64,000 bases of DNA from Photobacterium sp. SKA34 (lineage in GTDB: Bacteria; Pseudomonadota; Gammaproteobacteria; Enterobacterales; Vibrionaceae): the NCBI RefSeq assembly GCF_000153325.1, contig NZ_AAOU01000028.1:1-64000 (forward strand). Reading direction: 5' to 3'. Shown in pieces: positions 37,466 through 47,413 of the stretch (position 1 is the stretch's first letter; each line of letters opens with the position of its first letter). The notes under the pieces are model-generated. The model saw nothing but the letters and a program-made list of their open reading frames with translations, was not told the DNA's origin and ran no database searches. The translations under genes were made by a program, and so were the position numbers.

Positions 37466-37981
37466 ATGAAAAAAGTAGTGTGGTTATTACCTATTGTTAT
37501 TGGTTTAGTTGGGTGTCAGGCCAATGATGATTCTGTCGCAGAGTTTATCGCAACGACCCATAACGAAGCAAAAGCGCGAGTTAAGCCTTTGCCTGAACCT
37601 TTTGTCTTTGAGGCTGAAAAGTTTGTAATGACGAGCACGCGAGTACCGTTTGTTAAGCCAATTCCAGAGCAGTTACTGGCCAAGAAAGAGACGGGCAAGT
37701 GTTGGCAACCACAACTTGATCGTCAATTAAGTAAGCTTGAAAAGTTTGCGTTAGAAAAACTATCAATGAAAGGGGCTATTGGGAACAAGAAGCAACTTTG
37801 GGGGTTAGTTTTTACACCTGAAGGCGACTTAATGAAAATTAAGCAAGGGCAATATATTGGTCTTAATCACGGTAAGGTACTTACGGTTAGCGACAAAATA
37901 ATTGAAATCGAAGAAGCATTACCAGATGGAAAAGGATGTTGGCTTAAACGACCTACTAAACTGGCGCTAGTTCAGCAGTAA
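37466..37981 (+). CDS. pilP: Type IV pilus lipoprotein PilP
   Basis: PilP is an inner-membrane lipoprotein that connects PilN/PilO to the secretin PilQ. The 171-residue protein has a lipoprotein signal with lipobox LVGC, placing the acylated cysteine at residue 17. A flexible Lys/Pro-rich linker is followed by a beta domain (from about residue 85, LSKLEKFALEKLSMKGAI) that contacts PilQ. It lies between pilO and pilQ. Confidence 0.94.
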   Translation: MKKVVWLLPIVIGLVGCQANDDSVAEFIATTHNEAKARVKPLPEPFVFEAEKFVMTSTRVPFVKPIPEQLLAKKETGKCWQPQLDRQLSKLEKFALEKLSMKGAIGNKKQLWGLVFTPEGDLMKIKQGQYIGLNHGKVLTVSDKIIEIEEALPDGKGCWLKRPTKLALVQQ

Positions 37982-37994
37982 TCAAGGATAAGTT

Positions 37995-39719
37995 ATGAAA
38001 AGGAATGTGTGGATGTTAAGCCGCCAGTATCTAGCAACACTTTGGCTGTTATGCTGTGGAGCATTAGCTTTTCCGAGTGTTGCTGCTGTACCTGCAGCTG
38101 GAATGATTGATAATCAGATTCAAGCCATTGATTTTCTTCGTGATGGAAAAGGACGAGGGGTATTAACCGTTCGTTTAGATAAGCCGCAATCGTTAGTTGA
38201 TTTACGTCGTAATGGTAACAAACTACAGTTAGATATTTTTGATACTGTACTAAAAGATGACATGGTTTATACGCTTGATGTTGTTGATTTTTCAACTGTT
38301 GTTAATAGTATTGAAACTATGCGTGTGTCAAAAGGTGCGCGTTTAATTTTCAATATGAAAGACAGCTACGATTATGATTACAATCTACGTGGTAAGCGTC
38401 TTGAAGTTATCATTGAAAAGCGTGTGAAAAAAGTAGTAAAAGGCACCAGCTCTAACGCCAAGATTAACTACAAAGGTAAGCCGATTTCAATTAACTTCCA
38501 AGATATCCCAGTGCGTAACGTTCTGCAGTTAATTGCTGACTATAACGACTTTAATTTGGTTGTCTCAGACTCTGTTAGCGGTAATGTCACGCTACGTCTT
38601 GATGATGTGCCTTGGCCGCAAGTGTTAGATATTATCCTGCAATCAAAAGACTTAGATAAGCGTGTTCGTGGCTCTGTATTATTGGTTGCCCCTAAAGCGG
38701 AGCTCACAGCAAATGAACACCAGGTAATGGAAGCTAAGCGTAAGCAGCAAGAGCTGTTGAGCCTACGTTCTGATCTGATCCAAGTTAACTACGCAAAAGC
38801 AACTGATATTGCAGAGCTTTTAAGTGGAAATGCCGATGGTGTTGGTATGCTCTCTGAGCGTGGTTCTTTGCATGTTGATGAACGTACGAATGCGCTCATC
38901 ATCAAAGATACCCCTGATAATATTCGTAGTATCAAAGATATTGTGTCGTCACTTGATATTCCGGTTAAGCAGGTACAAATTGAAGCGCGTATTGTTACCA
39001 TTAATGAAGGTGATATTGATGAGCTAGGTGTGCGTTGGGGGGTATCGAAAGTTAATGGCGACACAACTGTTGGTGGTTCAATTGAAGGTAACTTAGCAAG
39101 CTCTGGCTTATTAGGTGAAAATGCAAGCGTTGATGATTTTCTTAACGTAAATTTAGGCGCTGGTGCAGGTGCGGCCTCAATAGCATTCCAGGTGGCAAAA
39201 CTAGGTAATATCTTACTTGATTTAGAGCTGTCGGCCTTACAGACTGAAAATAAAGCAGAAATTATCTCCAGTCCTCGTTTGATGACAACTAATAAGAAAA
39301 CGGCGTATATCGAGCAAGGTACAGAAATCCCGTATTTAGAAGCATCATCTAGTGGTGCAACATCGGTATCGTTTAAAAAAGCTGTACTGAGTTTAATGGT
39401 TACACCGCAGATTACACCGGATGATAAACTCGTGTTAGATCTTGAAGTGACTCAAGATAACAAAGGTGAAGATGTTCCTACAGGTACGGGGACTGCGATT
39501 TCTATTGATACTCAACGTATTGGTACTCAAGTACTGGTGAATAACGGCGAAACAGTGGTTTTAGGCGGTATTTACCAACACAGTATGACCCATGTGACAC
39601 GTAAGGTACCACTATTAGGTGATATTCCAATATTAGGTGCATTATTCCGTCATAAAATGGAACAAATGGGTAAGCGTGAATTACTTATCTTCGTGACACC
39701 TAAAATTGTTATTCAGTAG
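37995..39719 (+). CDS. pilQ: Type IV pilus secretin PilQ
   Basis: PilQ forms the outer-membrane channel through which the pilus, and in competent Vibrionaceae incoming DNA, passes. The 574-residue protein has an N-terminal signal peptide with likely cleavage near residue 31 (VAA), one AMIN domain, an STN/N0-like domain near 165 (ISINFQDIPVRNVLQLIADYND), a secretin N1 domain, and the secretin core from about 400, including VTPQITPDDKLVLDLEV and the C-terminal LLGDIPILGALFRHK. It is the last gene of the operon, closed by a strong hairpin. Confidence 0.97.
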   Translation: MKRNVWMLSRQYLATLWLLCCGALAFPSVAAVPAAGMIDNQIQAIDFLRDGKGRGVLTVRLDKPQSLVDLRRNGNKLQLDIFDTVLKDDMVYTLDVVDFSTVVNSIETMRVSKGARLIFNMKDSYDYDYNLRGKRLEVIIEKRVKKVVKGTSSNAKINYKGKPISINFQDIPVRNVLQLIADYNDFNLVVSDSVSGNVTLRLDDVPWPQVLDIILQSKDLDKRVRGSVLLVAPKAELTANEHQVMEAKRKQQELLSLRSDLIQVNYAKATDIAELLSGNADGVGMLSERGSLHVDERTNALIIKDTPDNIRSIKDIVSSLDIPVKQVQIEARIVTINEGDIDELGVRWGVSKVNGDTTVGGSIEGNLASSGLLGENASVDDFLNVNLGAGAGAASIAFQVAKLGNILLDLELSALQTENKAEIISSPRLMTTNKKTAYIEQGTEIPYLEASSSGATSVSFKKAVLSLMVTPQITPDDKLVLDLEVTQDNKGEDVPTGTGTAISIDTQRIGTQVLVNNGETVVLGGIYQHSMTHVTRKVPLLGDIPILGALFRHKMEQMGKRELLIFVTPKIVIQ

Positions 39720-39768
39720 TCTTTACTGCTAATCAACAAACCATAAAAATTTAGCTACACTGTTAAAG

Positions 39769-39812
39769 CAACGGATGGATCCTTATTAAATTAGTTCCAT
39801 CCGTTGTTTTTA
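39769..39812 (+). terminator. Terminator of pilMNOPQ
   Basis: A perfect 11-bp stem (CAACGGATGGA with TCCATCCGTTG) and a 16-base loop are followed by TTTTTAT. Confidence 0.88.
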
Positions 39813-40105
39813 TGGGGCTATATAATTATTATTTTGTCGTATTTACGCTCAGCGATAGCGGAATTACAAGGTTATTACGATTGACCTTAGACCGCTGCTG
39901 AGCCATTATGGCGACCTCTTTGGGTAGGACAGGCATAATAAAATACTGATTAGGAGTGACTAGTGCTTGCAATATAGCTATCAGTCCTGAGATAATTTTC
40001 TGTCTTATCACGAATTATATGTGAGGAACTTGGCGCCTCGGGCTTATTAATTAATAGAGCCTGCGGGTGGTGTCGTTTTATTAACCGCGCGTAAAATTGC
40101 TAAAA
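39813..40105. other. Intergenic region before aroK
   Basis: It is non-coding by appearance. It contains an AT palindrome (ATTAATTAAT) near 40048-40058 within an imperfect hairpin about 50 bp before aroK. It should hold the promoter for aroK-aroB-damX-dam, but I see no convincing -35/-10 pair. Confidence 0.4.
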
Positions 40106-40624
40106 ATGGCTGAAAAACGAAATATTTTCTTGGTCGGCCCAATGGGTGCCGGCAAAAGCACTATTGGTAGACACCTTGCACAGCAGCTGCATATGGAATT
40201 CTTTGACTCAGATACAGTTATTGAAGAACGTACAGGTGCTGATATTAGTTGGGTCTTTGATGTGGAAGGTGAAGACGGTTTCCGTGTTCGCGAAGAAACA
40301 GTTATCGACGATCTAACACAAGAGCAAGGCATTGTTCTGGCAACAGGTGGTGGTTCTGTTAAAACTAAAGAGAACCGTAATCGCCTTTCTGCACGTGGTA
40401 TCGTAGTTTATCTAGAGACGACTATCGAGAAGCAACTTGCTCGAACTCAACGCGATAAAAAGCGTCCTCTACTTCAAACTGATACGCCTCGTGAGGTGCT
40501 GGAAGCACTCGCAGAAGAGCGCAATCCATTATATGAAGAAGTAGCTGACTACGTTGTTCGTACTGATGATCAAAGTGCGAAGGTAGTGGCGAACCAAATC
40601 ATCAAAATGCTAGAAGAGCGTTAA
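40106..40624 (+). CDS. aroK: Shikimate kinase I
   Basis: AroK phosphorylates shikimate in aromatic amino acid synthesis. The ATG at 40106 gives 172 residues starting [19 protein letters not shown] as in E. coli (173). Walker A is GPMGAGKS at 11-18, the shikimate-binding DSD lies near residue 32, and ATGGGSV near 78. A TTG three codons upstream is in frame but not needed. It heads the aroK-aroB-damX-dam cluster, as in enterobacteria. Confidence 0.97.
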   Translation: MAEKRNIFLVGPMGAGKSTIGRHLAQQLHMEFFDSDTVIEERTGADISWVFDVEGEDGFRVREETVIDDLTQEQGIVLATGGGSVKTKENRNRLSARGIVVYLETTIEKQLARTQRDKKRPLLQTDTPREVLEALAEERNPLYEEVADYVVRTDDQSAKVVANQIIKMLEER

Positions 40625-40648
40625 TCAACAAAAAGAGAGAAGCTGACC

Positions 40649-41728
40649 ATGGAACGGATCAATGTCAATTTAGATGACAGAAGCTACCCTATTTCAATTG
40701 GCGCCGAGTTGTTTTGCAACTCGGCGTTGTTTGCATCTGCGATTCCTGCGGGAAAGCGGGTGGTAGTGGTCAGTAACGAAACTGTTGCTCCGCTGTATGC
40801 ACAGCAAGTAATGGAAACCATCAGTTCATTAGAGTGCCAAGTGGCATTACTTTCTCTCCCTGATGGTGAACAATACAAAACGTTAGAGACTTTTGATCAA
40901 ATCATGACTTTTTTACTTGATGGTAATTATGGTCGTGATGTTGTGATTGTAGCGCTTGGTGGCGGCGTCATTGGTGATGTCGTGGGCTTTGCTGCTGCAA
41001 GTTATCAACGTGGCGTAGACTTTATTCAAGTACCTACAACATTACTTTCTCAAGTGGACTCATCTGTTGGTGGCAAAACCGCAGTGAATCATCCATTGGG
41101 TAAAAATATGATAGGCGCTTTTTATCAGCCTAAGGCGGTAGTGATTGATAATCACTGCTTACAAACCCTACCTGAACGTGAGTTTGCGGCGGGAATGGCT
41201 GAAGTGATCAAGTATGGCATTATTGCCGATCACGACTTTTTTGTCTGGTTAGAAGACAACATTGAACGCTTACAAACACTCGATAACGATGCATTGTGTT
41301 ATGCCATTGCACGTTGTTGTCAAATTAAGGCAGATGTTGTTGCGGCTGATGAAAAAGAATCAGGTGTACGAGCTTTACTTAATCTCGGTCATACATTTGG
41401 TCATGCGATTGAAGCAGAGATGGGCTATGGTAACTGGCTGCACGGCGAAGCGGTGTCGGCAGGCACAGTGCTAGCGGCTAAAACTGCTGCAATACAAGGC
41501 CTTATTAGTGATGACGATGTAGCGAGAATTATTCGACTGCATGAGCGAGCAAAGCTACCGGTAATCGCACCTGAAACAATGGGCTTCGATGATTTTATTA
41601 AGCACATGATGCGTGATAAAAAGGTATTATCTGGCCAATTACGATTGGTTCTACCGACATCCATTGGCAGTGCTGAAGTCGTGTCTAACGTGACACATGA
41701 AGTATTGCGGGATGTGATTAATCACTAA
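40649..41728 (+). CDS. aroB: 3-dehydroquinate synthase
   Basis: AroB converts DAHP to 3-dehydroquinate, using NAD+ and a divalent metal. The 359-residue protein matches E. coli (362). Visible motifs are the NAD loop [32 protein letters not shown], and the metal ligands in [12 protein letters not shown] and GNWLHGEAV. It lies 24 bp after aroK, with AGAGAGAAG as ribosome-binding site. Confidence 0.97.
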   Translation: MERINVNLDDRSYPISIGAELFCNSALFASAIPAGKRVVVVSNETVAPLYAQQVMETISSLECQVALLSLPDGEQYKTLETFDQIMTFLLDGNYGRDVVIVALGGGVIGDVVGFAAASYQRGVDFIQVPTTLLSQVDSSVGGKTAVNHPLGKNMIGAFYQPKAVVIDNHCLQTLPEREFAAGMAEVIKYGIIADHDFFVWLEDNIERLQTLDNDALCYAIARCCQIKADVVAADEKESGVRALLNLGHTFGHAIEAEMGYGNWLHGEAVSAGTVLAAKTAAIQGLISDDDVARIIRLHERAKLPVIAPETMGFDDFIKHMMRDKKVLSGQLRLVLPTSIGSAEVVSNVTHEVLRDVINH

Positions 41729-41741
41729 GTAGTGGTTAATC

Positions 41742-43349
41742 ATGCGTAGCACACTAGAGGCAAAAAACTTGGATCTGGATAGCCAGATCCAGTTGCTCTC
41801 TCGAGTACAATTTATTACTCGATTTAGCTCTCATCTTCTTTTATTGAACGGTACGCAAGGCTCAGGAAAAACGTGGCTCGCGCATCAATACCTCGAAAAC
41901 TATGCACAACATGCTGAGCAAGCATTGCTGACATGCACTGATGATCAAACACTACAGCAACAACGAACACTTCTGCTGCAACAATTTCATTCTACTCCGA
42001 TGTTTAACGAGCAAGATTCGTTAAGTCAAAGTGCTGAGCATTTACTACCTGAAAAGATCAACTTCGTTATTATTATTGATAATGCACACTTTTTGGCGCC
42101 TGAATTACTTGCTGAATTATGGGCACTGGTTCGTCAAACAGAAATGCATTCTGGTTGGCAAATTAATGTATTGCTCTTTGCTGATCCTAATGTCATCACT
42201 CAGCCATTCGGTGATATTGTTCGTTCGATAGGGCCTGCTTTACTTGAGTTAGAAATTAATGAGTTAAGCCCGAATGAAATTAGTCAGTTTAGCGAGATGT
42301 TACTCAATGATGAGCAGCTCGGAAGCCAACATCGACGAGACATTAAGTCGCGATTAGCGAGAGTTGAACCTCGCCCTGGAGCATTACAACAATTTCCAAA
42401 ACAGGACGTTACTGCTATGAGTAAAGGATCACGACGTTTACCCCCGACGCAACTGTTATTAGGGTTGATTGTTATAGTGTGCATCATCATTGTGGGATGG
42501 TTTGGATTTAAGGCATTACAAGAAACAAAAACAACCGACTCTCTTGCATCTGAGGCAGAGTCTATTGTGACCGATCCTATCGAGAGTACAGATATCGTTA
42601 TGGATGAAAAACCATTACCGACAGATATCTATAGTGAAGGGCTAACGGTGGGGCGTGCTGAAAATGAAGCGCAACGGGTAGTTGTACCATCACCATTGAT
42701 TGATGCGATGATTGATGAGCAACGTGTTGGCGGTACAGGGAAAAGTGCAGCCAAAGAATTTACGAAAGAGGTGCTATTCGTACCTGTTCAAAATGAGCCT
42801 GTTATATCTGATGGTGTAGCAACACAAACTCGCCATCAAGCTGCTTCAAATAATACAGTAATGCCTGAAGGTGAAAGGGACTTAACAGCTCCAAGCGCGT
42901 CAGCGACTAATATTACGCCAGATGATGTAAGCTCTTTACCTGCAGTTAAGGTTAGAAAGCCCGAAGTAAAGCGGTCTGCAACGGCAATGATTGTAAAGCC
43001 TGATAGTAAACCGCTACTGCCGAAAAAAGAGGTGGTAGCTCAAACGCCGATTAAGCTTGCCAATACGGCAGCGATACTGGCGATAAATAAAGGACATTAC
43101 GCAATTCAATTGTCAGCTTCGATGAGCTGGAATGAAACTAAAGCCTTTGTTGAAAAGAATAAGATCCAGTCTTCTGCTCGTATTTATAAAACACGCCGAA
43201 AAGGCAAAATATGGTTTATTGTTATTTCAGGTGATTACACAACAGCCACTCGAGCACGTTCGGCAATAAAAGCCTTTCCGAAGCAATTAAAAGTGCTAAG
43301 CCCGTGGCCCAAACCATATCGAAAAATCCAGCAAGAAATAGAACGTTGA
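41742..43349 (+). CDS. damX: DamX: AAA-type ATPase domain plus SPOR domain
   Basis: DamX localises to the division septum by its SPOR domain. The 535-residue protein begins with an ATPase domain (Walker A GTQGSGKT at about 39-46, Walker B-like FVIIIDNAH near 105), then a membrane helix near 238-257, a long disordered periplasmic linker, and a C-terminal SPOR domain (about 452-530, HYAIQLSASMSWNETKAFVE). E. coli DamX (428 residues) keeps the helix and SPOR, with a shorter N-terminal domain. It follows aroB by 13 bp. Confidence 0.93.
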   Translation: MRSTLEAKNLDLDSQIQLLSRVQFITRFSSHLLLLNGTQGSGKTWLAHQYLENYAQHAEQALLTCTDDQTLQQQRTLLLQQFHSTPMFNEQDSLSQSAEHLLPEKINFVIIIDNAHFLAPELLAELWALVRQTEMHSGWQINVLLFADPNVITQPFGDIVRSIGPALLELEINELSPNEISQFSEMLLNDEQLGSQHRRDIKSRLARVEPRPGALQQFPKQDVTAMSKGSRRLPPTQLLLGLIVIVCIIIVGWFGFKALQETKTTDSLASEAESIVTDPIESTDIVMDEKPLPTDIYSEGLTVGRAENEAQRVVVPSPLIDAMIDEQRVGGTGKSAAKEFTKEVLFVPVQNEPVISDGVATQTRHQAASNNTVMPEGERDLTAPSASATNITPDDVSSLPAVKVRKPEVKRSATAMIVKPDSKPLLPKKEVVAQTPIKLANTAAILAINKGHYAIQLSASMSWNETKAFVEKNKIQSSARIYKTRRKGKIWFIVISGDYTTATRARSAIKAFPKQLKVLSPWPKPYRKIQQEIER

Positions 43350-43463
43350 AAATAAAGCCATGAGGGCAGTTATTTACGTGAATTGGTATCGGTAGAGGGT
43401 AGAAATGAGGTACAATCCGCGACCTTTCGTGACAATATTGCTAGTGTTGGTGGGTTTAGCTTA

Positions 43464-44321
43464 ATGAAAAAGCATCGTGCATTCCTAAAATGGGCTGGGG
43501 GTAAATACTCTCTCGTTGAGGATATTAAACGACATCTACCGCCTGCGCGTAAATTGGTTGAGCCTTTTGTTGGAGCGGGATCGGTTTTTCTTAATACCGA
43601 TTACGACCATTACTTATTGGCCGATATCAATCCTGATCTGATCAATCTTTATAACATCCTCAAGCATGAGCCTGAACGCTATGTTGAAGATGCACGTAAA
43701 CTTTTCACGCCTGAATACAATAATAAAGAAGCGTATTTGAAAATTCGTGAAGAATTTAATGCGAGTGATGATCCGTATTTACGCTCATTGTATTTCTTAT
43801 ACATGAACCGGCATGGTTTTAACGGCTTATGTCGTTATAACAAAAAAGGTGGTTTCAATGTACCATTCGGCTCGTATAAAAAACCTTATTTCCCTGAAGC
43901 TGAAATGTATTATTTCTCGGAAAAAGCAAAACGAGCCACGTTTGTCTGTGAAGGTTATCTCCAAACTTTTTCACGTGCGAGAAAAGGTTGTGTGGTGTAC
44001 TGCGATCCGCCTTATGCGCCATTATCTAGCACAGCTAATTTTACCTCTTATTCAGGTAACGGCTTTAGCTTAGATGATCAGGCGACTCTTGCTGATGTTG
44101 CAGAAAAAGCGGCAGCAGAGAGAGATATTGCGGTGTTGATTTCTAACCACGATACTGCACTAACACGTCGCTTATACACAGGAGCAGACCTTTCTGTGGT
44201 TAAAGTAAAACGTACCATTAGCCGCAATGGTAGTGGGCGTAATAAGGTCGATGAACTTTTAGCCTTGTTCTCTGTTTCAAACACGGAGCAGACGCCCGTG
44301 TTTTCTTCTGAAGAAGAGTAA
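43464..44321 (+). CDS. dam: DNA adenine methylase (GATC)
   Basis: Dam methylates adenine in GATC for mismatch-repair strand choice and control of replication initiation. The ATG at 43464 gives 285 residues starting MKKHRAFLKWAGGKYSL, as in the family (278 in E. coli). The longer frame from 43383 would add 27 non-conserved residues. The AdoMet motif EPFVGAGSVF is at 33-42 and the catalytic DPPY at 181-184. Its stop abuts the stop of the convergent DUF2970 gene without a gap. Confidence 0.97.
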   Translation: MKKHRAFLKWAGGKYSLVEDIKRHLPPARKLVEPFVGAGSVFLNTDYDHYLLADINPDLINLYNILKHEPERYVEDARKLFTPEYNNKEAYLKIREEFNASDDPYLRSLYFLYMNRHGFNGLCRYNKKGGFNVPFGSYKKPYFPEAEMYYFSEKAKRATFVCEGYLQTFSRARKGCVVYCDPPYAPLSSTANFTSYSGNGFSLDDQATLADVAEKAAAERDIAVLISNHDTALTRRLYTGADLSVVKVKRTISRNGSGRNKVDELLALFSVSNTEQTPVFSSEEE

Positions 44322-44528
44322 TTATATCGCCGTTGCCCATTGCGCAACGGCAATGATTGCTATAATCATTGCGCCAATAACCCCCCCCCCCACAATAATA
44401 AATGGCCATGGGCTTGATTGCTTAAAATCATGCTGCCGATTATTGTCTGATTGGACGCCAAATAACGCTGCCAACACACTCGCAATAACTTGTAGTGGTG
44501 TGCTTTTCTTTAACTTAGTTATATTCAT
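44322..44528 (-). CDS. DUF2970 family small membrane protein
   Basis: The 68-residue protein resembles DUF2970: an N-terminal amphipathic part with SVLAALFGVQSDNNRQHDF, then one membrane helix near residues 43-64 (FIIVGGGVIGAMIIAIIAV). Function is unknown. It converges directly with dam, the two stop codons touching. The three glycines at 47-49 are encoded by an 11-G run on the coding strand, unusual for this genome and a potential slippage site. An AGGCGAG lies just before the ATG. Confidence 0.8.
   Translation of the reverse strand: MNITKLKKSTPLQVIASVLAALFGVQSDNNRQHDFKQSSPWPFIIVGGGVIGAMIIAIIAVAQWATAI
44381..44391. repeat. Homopolymer tract of 11 C (11 G on the coding strand)
   Basis: Eleven consecutive C residues on the plus strand lie inside the DUF2970 gene. 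It is the longest G/C homopolymer I noticed in the window. Confidence 0.95.
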
Positions 44529-44707
44529 CTCGCCTCGTTTTATACTCTCCTTTACTGAGTGTAGTGGCTTGTCTCATCATTTTGATCAACTGAAGTAATA
44601 AATAAATCCATTGGGACAATATTTCGCGGTTCGGGTAGAATTATGGCAACTTATTGAACTTGGTTTTTCCAAGTATCAGGTTTTGTGTATCGAATAGAGG
44701 CAAGTAC

Positions 44708-45382
44708 ATGAAGAACTTCTTGATTGCTCCATCTATCTTATCGGCTGATTTTGCACGTTTGGGTGAAGACGTTGACAAGGTGTTAGCTGCCGGTGCAGAC
44801 GTTATTCACTTTGATGTAATGGATAATCATTACGTGCCTAATTTAACGTTTGGTGCGCCTATCTGTAAGGCTCTTCGTGACTACGGTATTACCGCACCGA
44901 TTGATGTGCATTTAATGGTAAAACCGGTGGATCGCATTATTCCTGATTTTGCTAAAGCTGGCGCAACGATGATCACGTTTCATGTTGAAGCGTCAGATCA
45001 TGTTGACCGTACCTTGCAACTTATAAAAGAGAATGGTTGTAAAGCGGGTGTGGTTTTTAATCCAGCAACGCCACTTCACCACCTTGATTACATTATGGAT
45101 AAAGTTGATATGATTTTATTGATGTCAGTGAATCCAGGCTTTGGTGGTCAATCTTTTATTCCATCAACACTTGATAAACTACGTGAAGTTCGTAAACGTA
45201 TTGATGCATCAGGCCGTGATATTCGTCTTGAGATTGATGGTGGCGTGAAAGTTGATAATATTCGAGAAATTGCAGCAGCAGGCGCAGATATGTTTGTCGC
45301 AGGCTCAGCCATTTTTAATGAACCTGATTATAAAGTCGCGATAGACAAAATGCGCGCAGAATTGGCTGAGGCTAAATGCTAA
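44708..45382 (+). CDS. rpe: Ribulose-phosphate 3-epimerase
   Basis: Rpe interconverts ribulose 5-phosphate and xylulose 5-phosphate in the pentose phosphate pathway. The ATG at 44708, with an AGAGG ribosome-binding site, gives 224 residues starting [21 protein letters not shown] (E. coli 225). The metal and catalytic blocks [35 protein letters not shown] and EIDGGV are present. It overlaps the gph start, as in the conserved dam-rpe-gph-trpS order. Confidence 0.97.
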   Translation: MKNFLIAPSILSADFARLGEDVDKVLAAGADVIHFDVMDNHYVPNLTFGAPICKALRDYGITAPIDVHLMVKPVDRIIPDFAKAGATMITFHVEASDHVDRTLQLIKENGCKAGVVFNPATPLHHLDYIMDKVDMILLMSVNPGFGGQSFIPSTLDKLREVRKRIDASGRDIRLEIDGGVKVDNIREIAAAGADMFVAGSAIFNEPDYKVAIDKMRAELAEAKC

Positions 45383-46068
45383 TGGTATTTGAAAACATCA
45401 AGTTTATAGCGTTTGATTTAGATGGCACATTACTCGATAGCGTACCTGATTTAGCGGATGCTGCAGATAAAACGATGCGTCATCTTGGACGAGAAGGCGT
45501 GACGGTAGAGCAAGTTACTACTTGGATCGGTAATGGTGCTGATATTTTAATTGGTCGCGCATTAAGCCGAAGTGTTGATGTCGATCCAGCGATTGATCCA
45601 GAACTGCAAAAAGAAGCTCGCCAATTATTTGATCACTACTACGAGCTTGGCGGTCATGTAAAAAGTGCATTGTATGCTGACGTAAAAGCGACACTCGCTG
45701 CATTTCATCAAGCGGGTATGTCAATGGCGATTGTGACCAATAAACCCTCGCAATTTGTCCCGCATTTACTTGAAGAGCATGGCATCAGCGAGTATTTTGT
45801 TGATGTGATTGGTGGTGATACTTTCCCACTGAAAAAACCAGATCCTTATGCACTGCATTGGTTAATGGAAAAACATAATATTGCCGCGTCTGAGATGTTA
45901 ATGGTGGGGGATTCTCGCAATGATATCTTGGCAGCAAAAGCTGCAACATGCTATTCGTTGGGCTTAACCTATGGCTATAACTACGGTCAGCCTATTGCAG
46001 AGAGTGCACCTGATGTTGTGTGCGATCACTTCAAGCAATTAGCAAATGTGGTTAAACTAGGCGACTAG
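45382..46068 (+). CDS. gph: Phosphoglycolate phosphatase
   Basis: Gph removes 2-phosphoglycolate formed during repair of 3'-phosphoglycolate DNA ends. It is a HAD hydrolase with FDLDGTLLDS (motif I) near residue 11, IVTNKP (motif II), KKPDPYAL (Lys, motif III) and VGDSRNDILAAKAA (motif IV). The ATG at 45382 overlaps the rpe stop (TAATG), giving 228 residues; an ATG at 45376 adds two. E. coli Gph is 252. Confidence 0.93.
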   Translation: MVFENIKFIAFDLDGTLLDSVPDLADAADKTMRHLGREGVTVEQVTTWIGNGADILIGRALSRSVDVDPAIDPELQKEARQLFDHYYELGGHVKSALYADVKATLAAFHQAGMSMAIVTNKPSQFVPHLLEEHGISEYFVDVIGGDTFPLKKPDPYALHWLMEKHNIAASEMLMVGDSRNDILAAKAATCYSLGLTYGYNYGQPIAESAPDVVCDHFKQLANVVKLGD

Positions 46069-46100
46069 TACATTCCAGTGTACACTGGCTAACAAAGTAA

Positions 46101-46128
46101 AAAGCGGGAGTATACCTCTCGCTTTTCT
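46101..46128 (+). terminator. Terminator after gph
   Basis: A 10-bp stem (AAAGCGGGAG with CTCTCGCTTT, one wobble) is followed by TCTAT; the T tract is weak, so readthrough into trpS is possible. Confidence 0.6.
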
Positions 46129-46159
46129 ATGAATAAGAAACTAACAGGATTGTCTGATC

Positions 46160-47179
46160 ATGAGTAAACCCATTGTATTAAGTGGCGTACAGCCTTCTGG
46201 TGAATTAAGTATTGGTAACTACCTAGGTGCGCTGCGTCAGTGGGAACAGATGCAAGACGATTACGATTGCCAATACTGTGTGGTTGATTTGCATGCCATC
46301 ACAGTACGTCAAGATCCTAAAGCGCTACATGAAGCAACGTTAGATGCATTAGCGATTTGTTTAGCGGTGGGTGTTGATCCACAAAAGAGCACGTTATTTG
46401 TTCAGTCACATGTGCCTGAGCATGCTCAACTAGGCTGGTTATTAAACTGTTACACCCAAATGGGTGAGCTTAGTCGTATGACGCAGTTTAAAGACAAATC
46501 AGCGCGTCATGCGAATGATGTAAACGTGGGCTTATTCGGTTACCCAGTATTGATGGCAGCTGATATTTTATTATATGGCGCACATCAAGTACCTGTAGGT
46601 AGCGATCAGAAGCAGCACTTAGAGTTAGCTCGTGATATTGCTACGCGTTTTAATAATCTGTATGGCACAGAAGAAAGTCCAATTTTCCAAATTCCTGAAC
46701 CTTACATTCCATCGGTTGGTGCGCGTGTAATGAGCCTACAAGACGCGACTAAGAAAATGTCGAAGTCTGATGATAACCGTAAGAACGTGATCACTTTGTT
46801 GGAAGATCCAAAATCGATTCTTAAGAAGGTTAACAAAGCACAAACTGATGCAGAAACACCACCACGCATTGCATTTGACACAGAGAACAAAGCAGGGATC
46901 TCAAACCTAATGGGTCTGTATTCAGGCGCAACAGGTAAGACGTATGCTGAAATTGAAGCACAATATGCAGGCGTTGAAATGTATGGCCCATTTAAGAAAG
47001 ATGTGGGTGAAGCATTAGTTGCTATGCTTGAGCCAGTACAAGCTGAATATCATCGTATTCGTGCTGATCGTGCTTACCTTGATAGCGTAATGAAGCAAGG
47101 TGCTGAAAAAGCCTCTGCACGTGCGGCTGAAGTACTGAAAAAAGCATACCAAGCGGTAGGTTTTGTCGCTCGCCCATAA
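46160..47179 (+). CDS. trpS: Tryptophanyl-tRNA synthetase
   Basis: TrpS charges tRNA-Trp. The 339-residue class I synthetase has the HIGH-type motif [12 protein letters not shown] at 12-23 and the KMSKS loop [12 protein letters not shown] near 195, plus the family-specific DIATRFN and GLYSGATG segments. It is last in the rpe-gph-trpS group, as in E. coli, and ends in a UUCG hairpin terminator. Confidence 0.97.
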   Translation: MSKPIVLSGVQPSGELSIGNYLGALRQWEQMQDDYDCQYCVVDLHAITVRQDPKALHEATLDALAICLAVGVDPQKSTLFVQSHVPEHAQLGWLLNCYTQMGELSRMTQFKDKSARHANDVNVGLFGYPVLMAADILLYGAHQVPVGSDQKQHLELARDIATRFNNLYGTEESPIFQIPEPYIPSVGARVMSLQDATKKMSKSDDNRKNVITLLEDPKSILKKVNKAQTDAETPPRIAFDTENKAGISNLMGLYSGATGKTYAEIEAQYAGVEMYGPFKKDVGEALVAMLEPVQAEYHRIRADRAYLDSVMKQGAEKASARAAEVLKKAYQAVGFVARP

Positions 47180-47197
47180 TTAAATCGATACTTATAT

Positions 47198-47226
47198 AAA
47201 AAGCAGAGCTTCGGCTCTGCTTTTTT
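47198..47226 (+). terminator. Terminator of trpS
   Basis: A 7-bp stem (GCAGAGC with GCTCTGC) closed by a stable TTCG tetraloop is followed by TTTTTT. Confidence 0.92.
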
Positions 47227-47413
47227 AGTTCTGAATGAAGTATTTGGAACCGAATGTCGTTGCTATTTTTTATCAATATCTTTGTGTAGTATCTCAAGTT
47301 GTTGAGAAAAAACCATTCATACGCTGAATGGTTTGTCTATGCCGTCACATTAATGCATATGACTGATCATAATAATAGATGTCTTTTTAATGTAGATAAA
47401 AGGATTACTTATT

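Noticed and set aside
43383-43463. N-terminal extension of Dam (27 residues).
   Set aside because: The extension is not like known Dam proteins, while the ATG at 43464 gives the conserved MKKHRAFLKWAGGKY start.
44330-44350. Hairpin CCGTTGC/GCAACGG at the dam/DUF2970 junction as a terminator.
   Set aside because: The stem is perfect, but neither strand has a U tract after it and it lies within the DUF2970 coding sequence.
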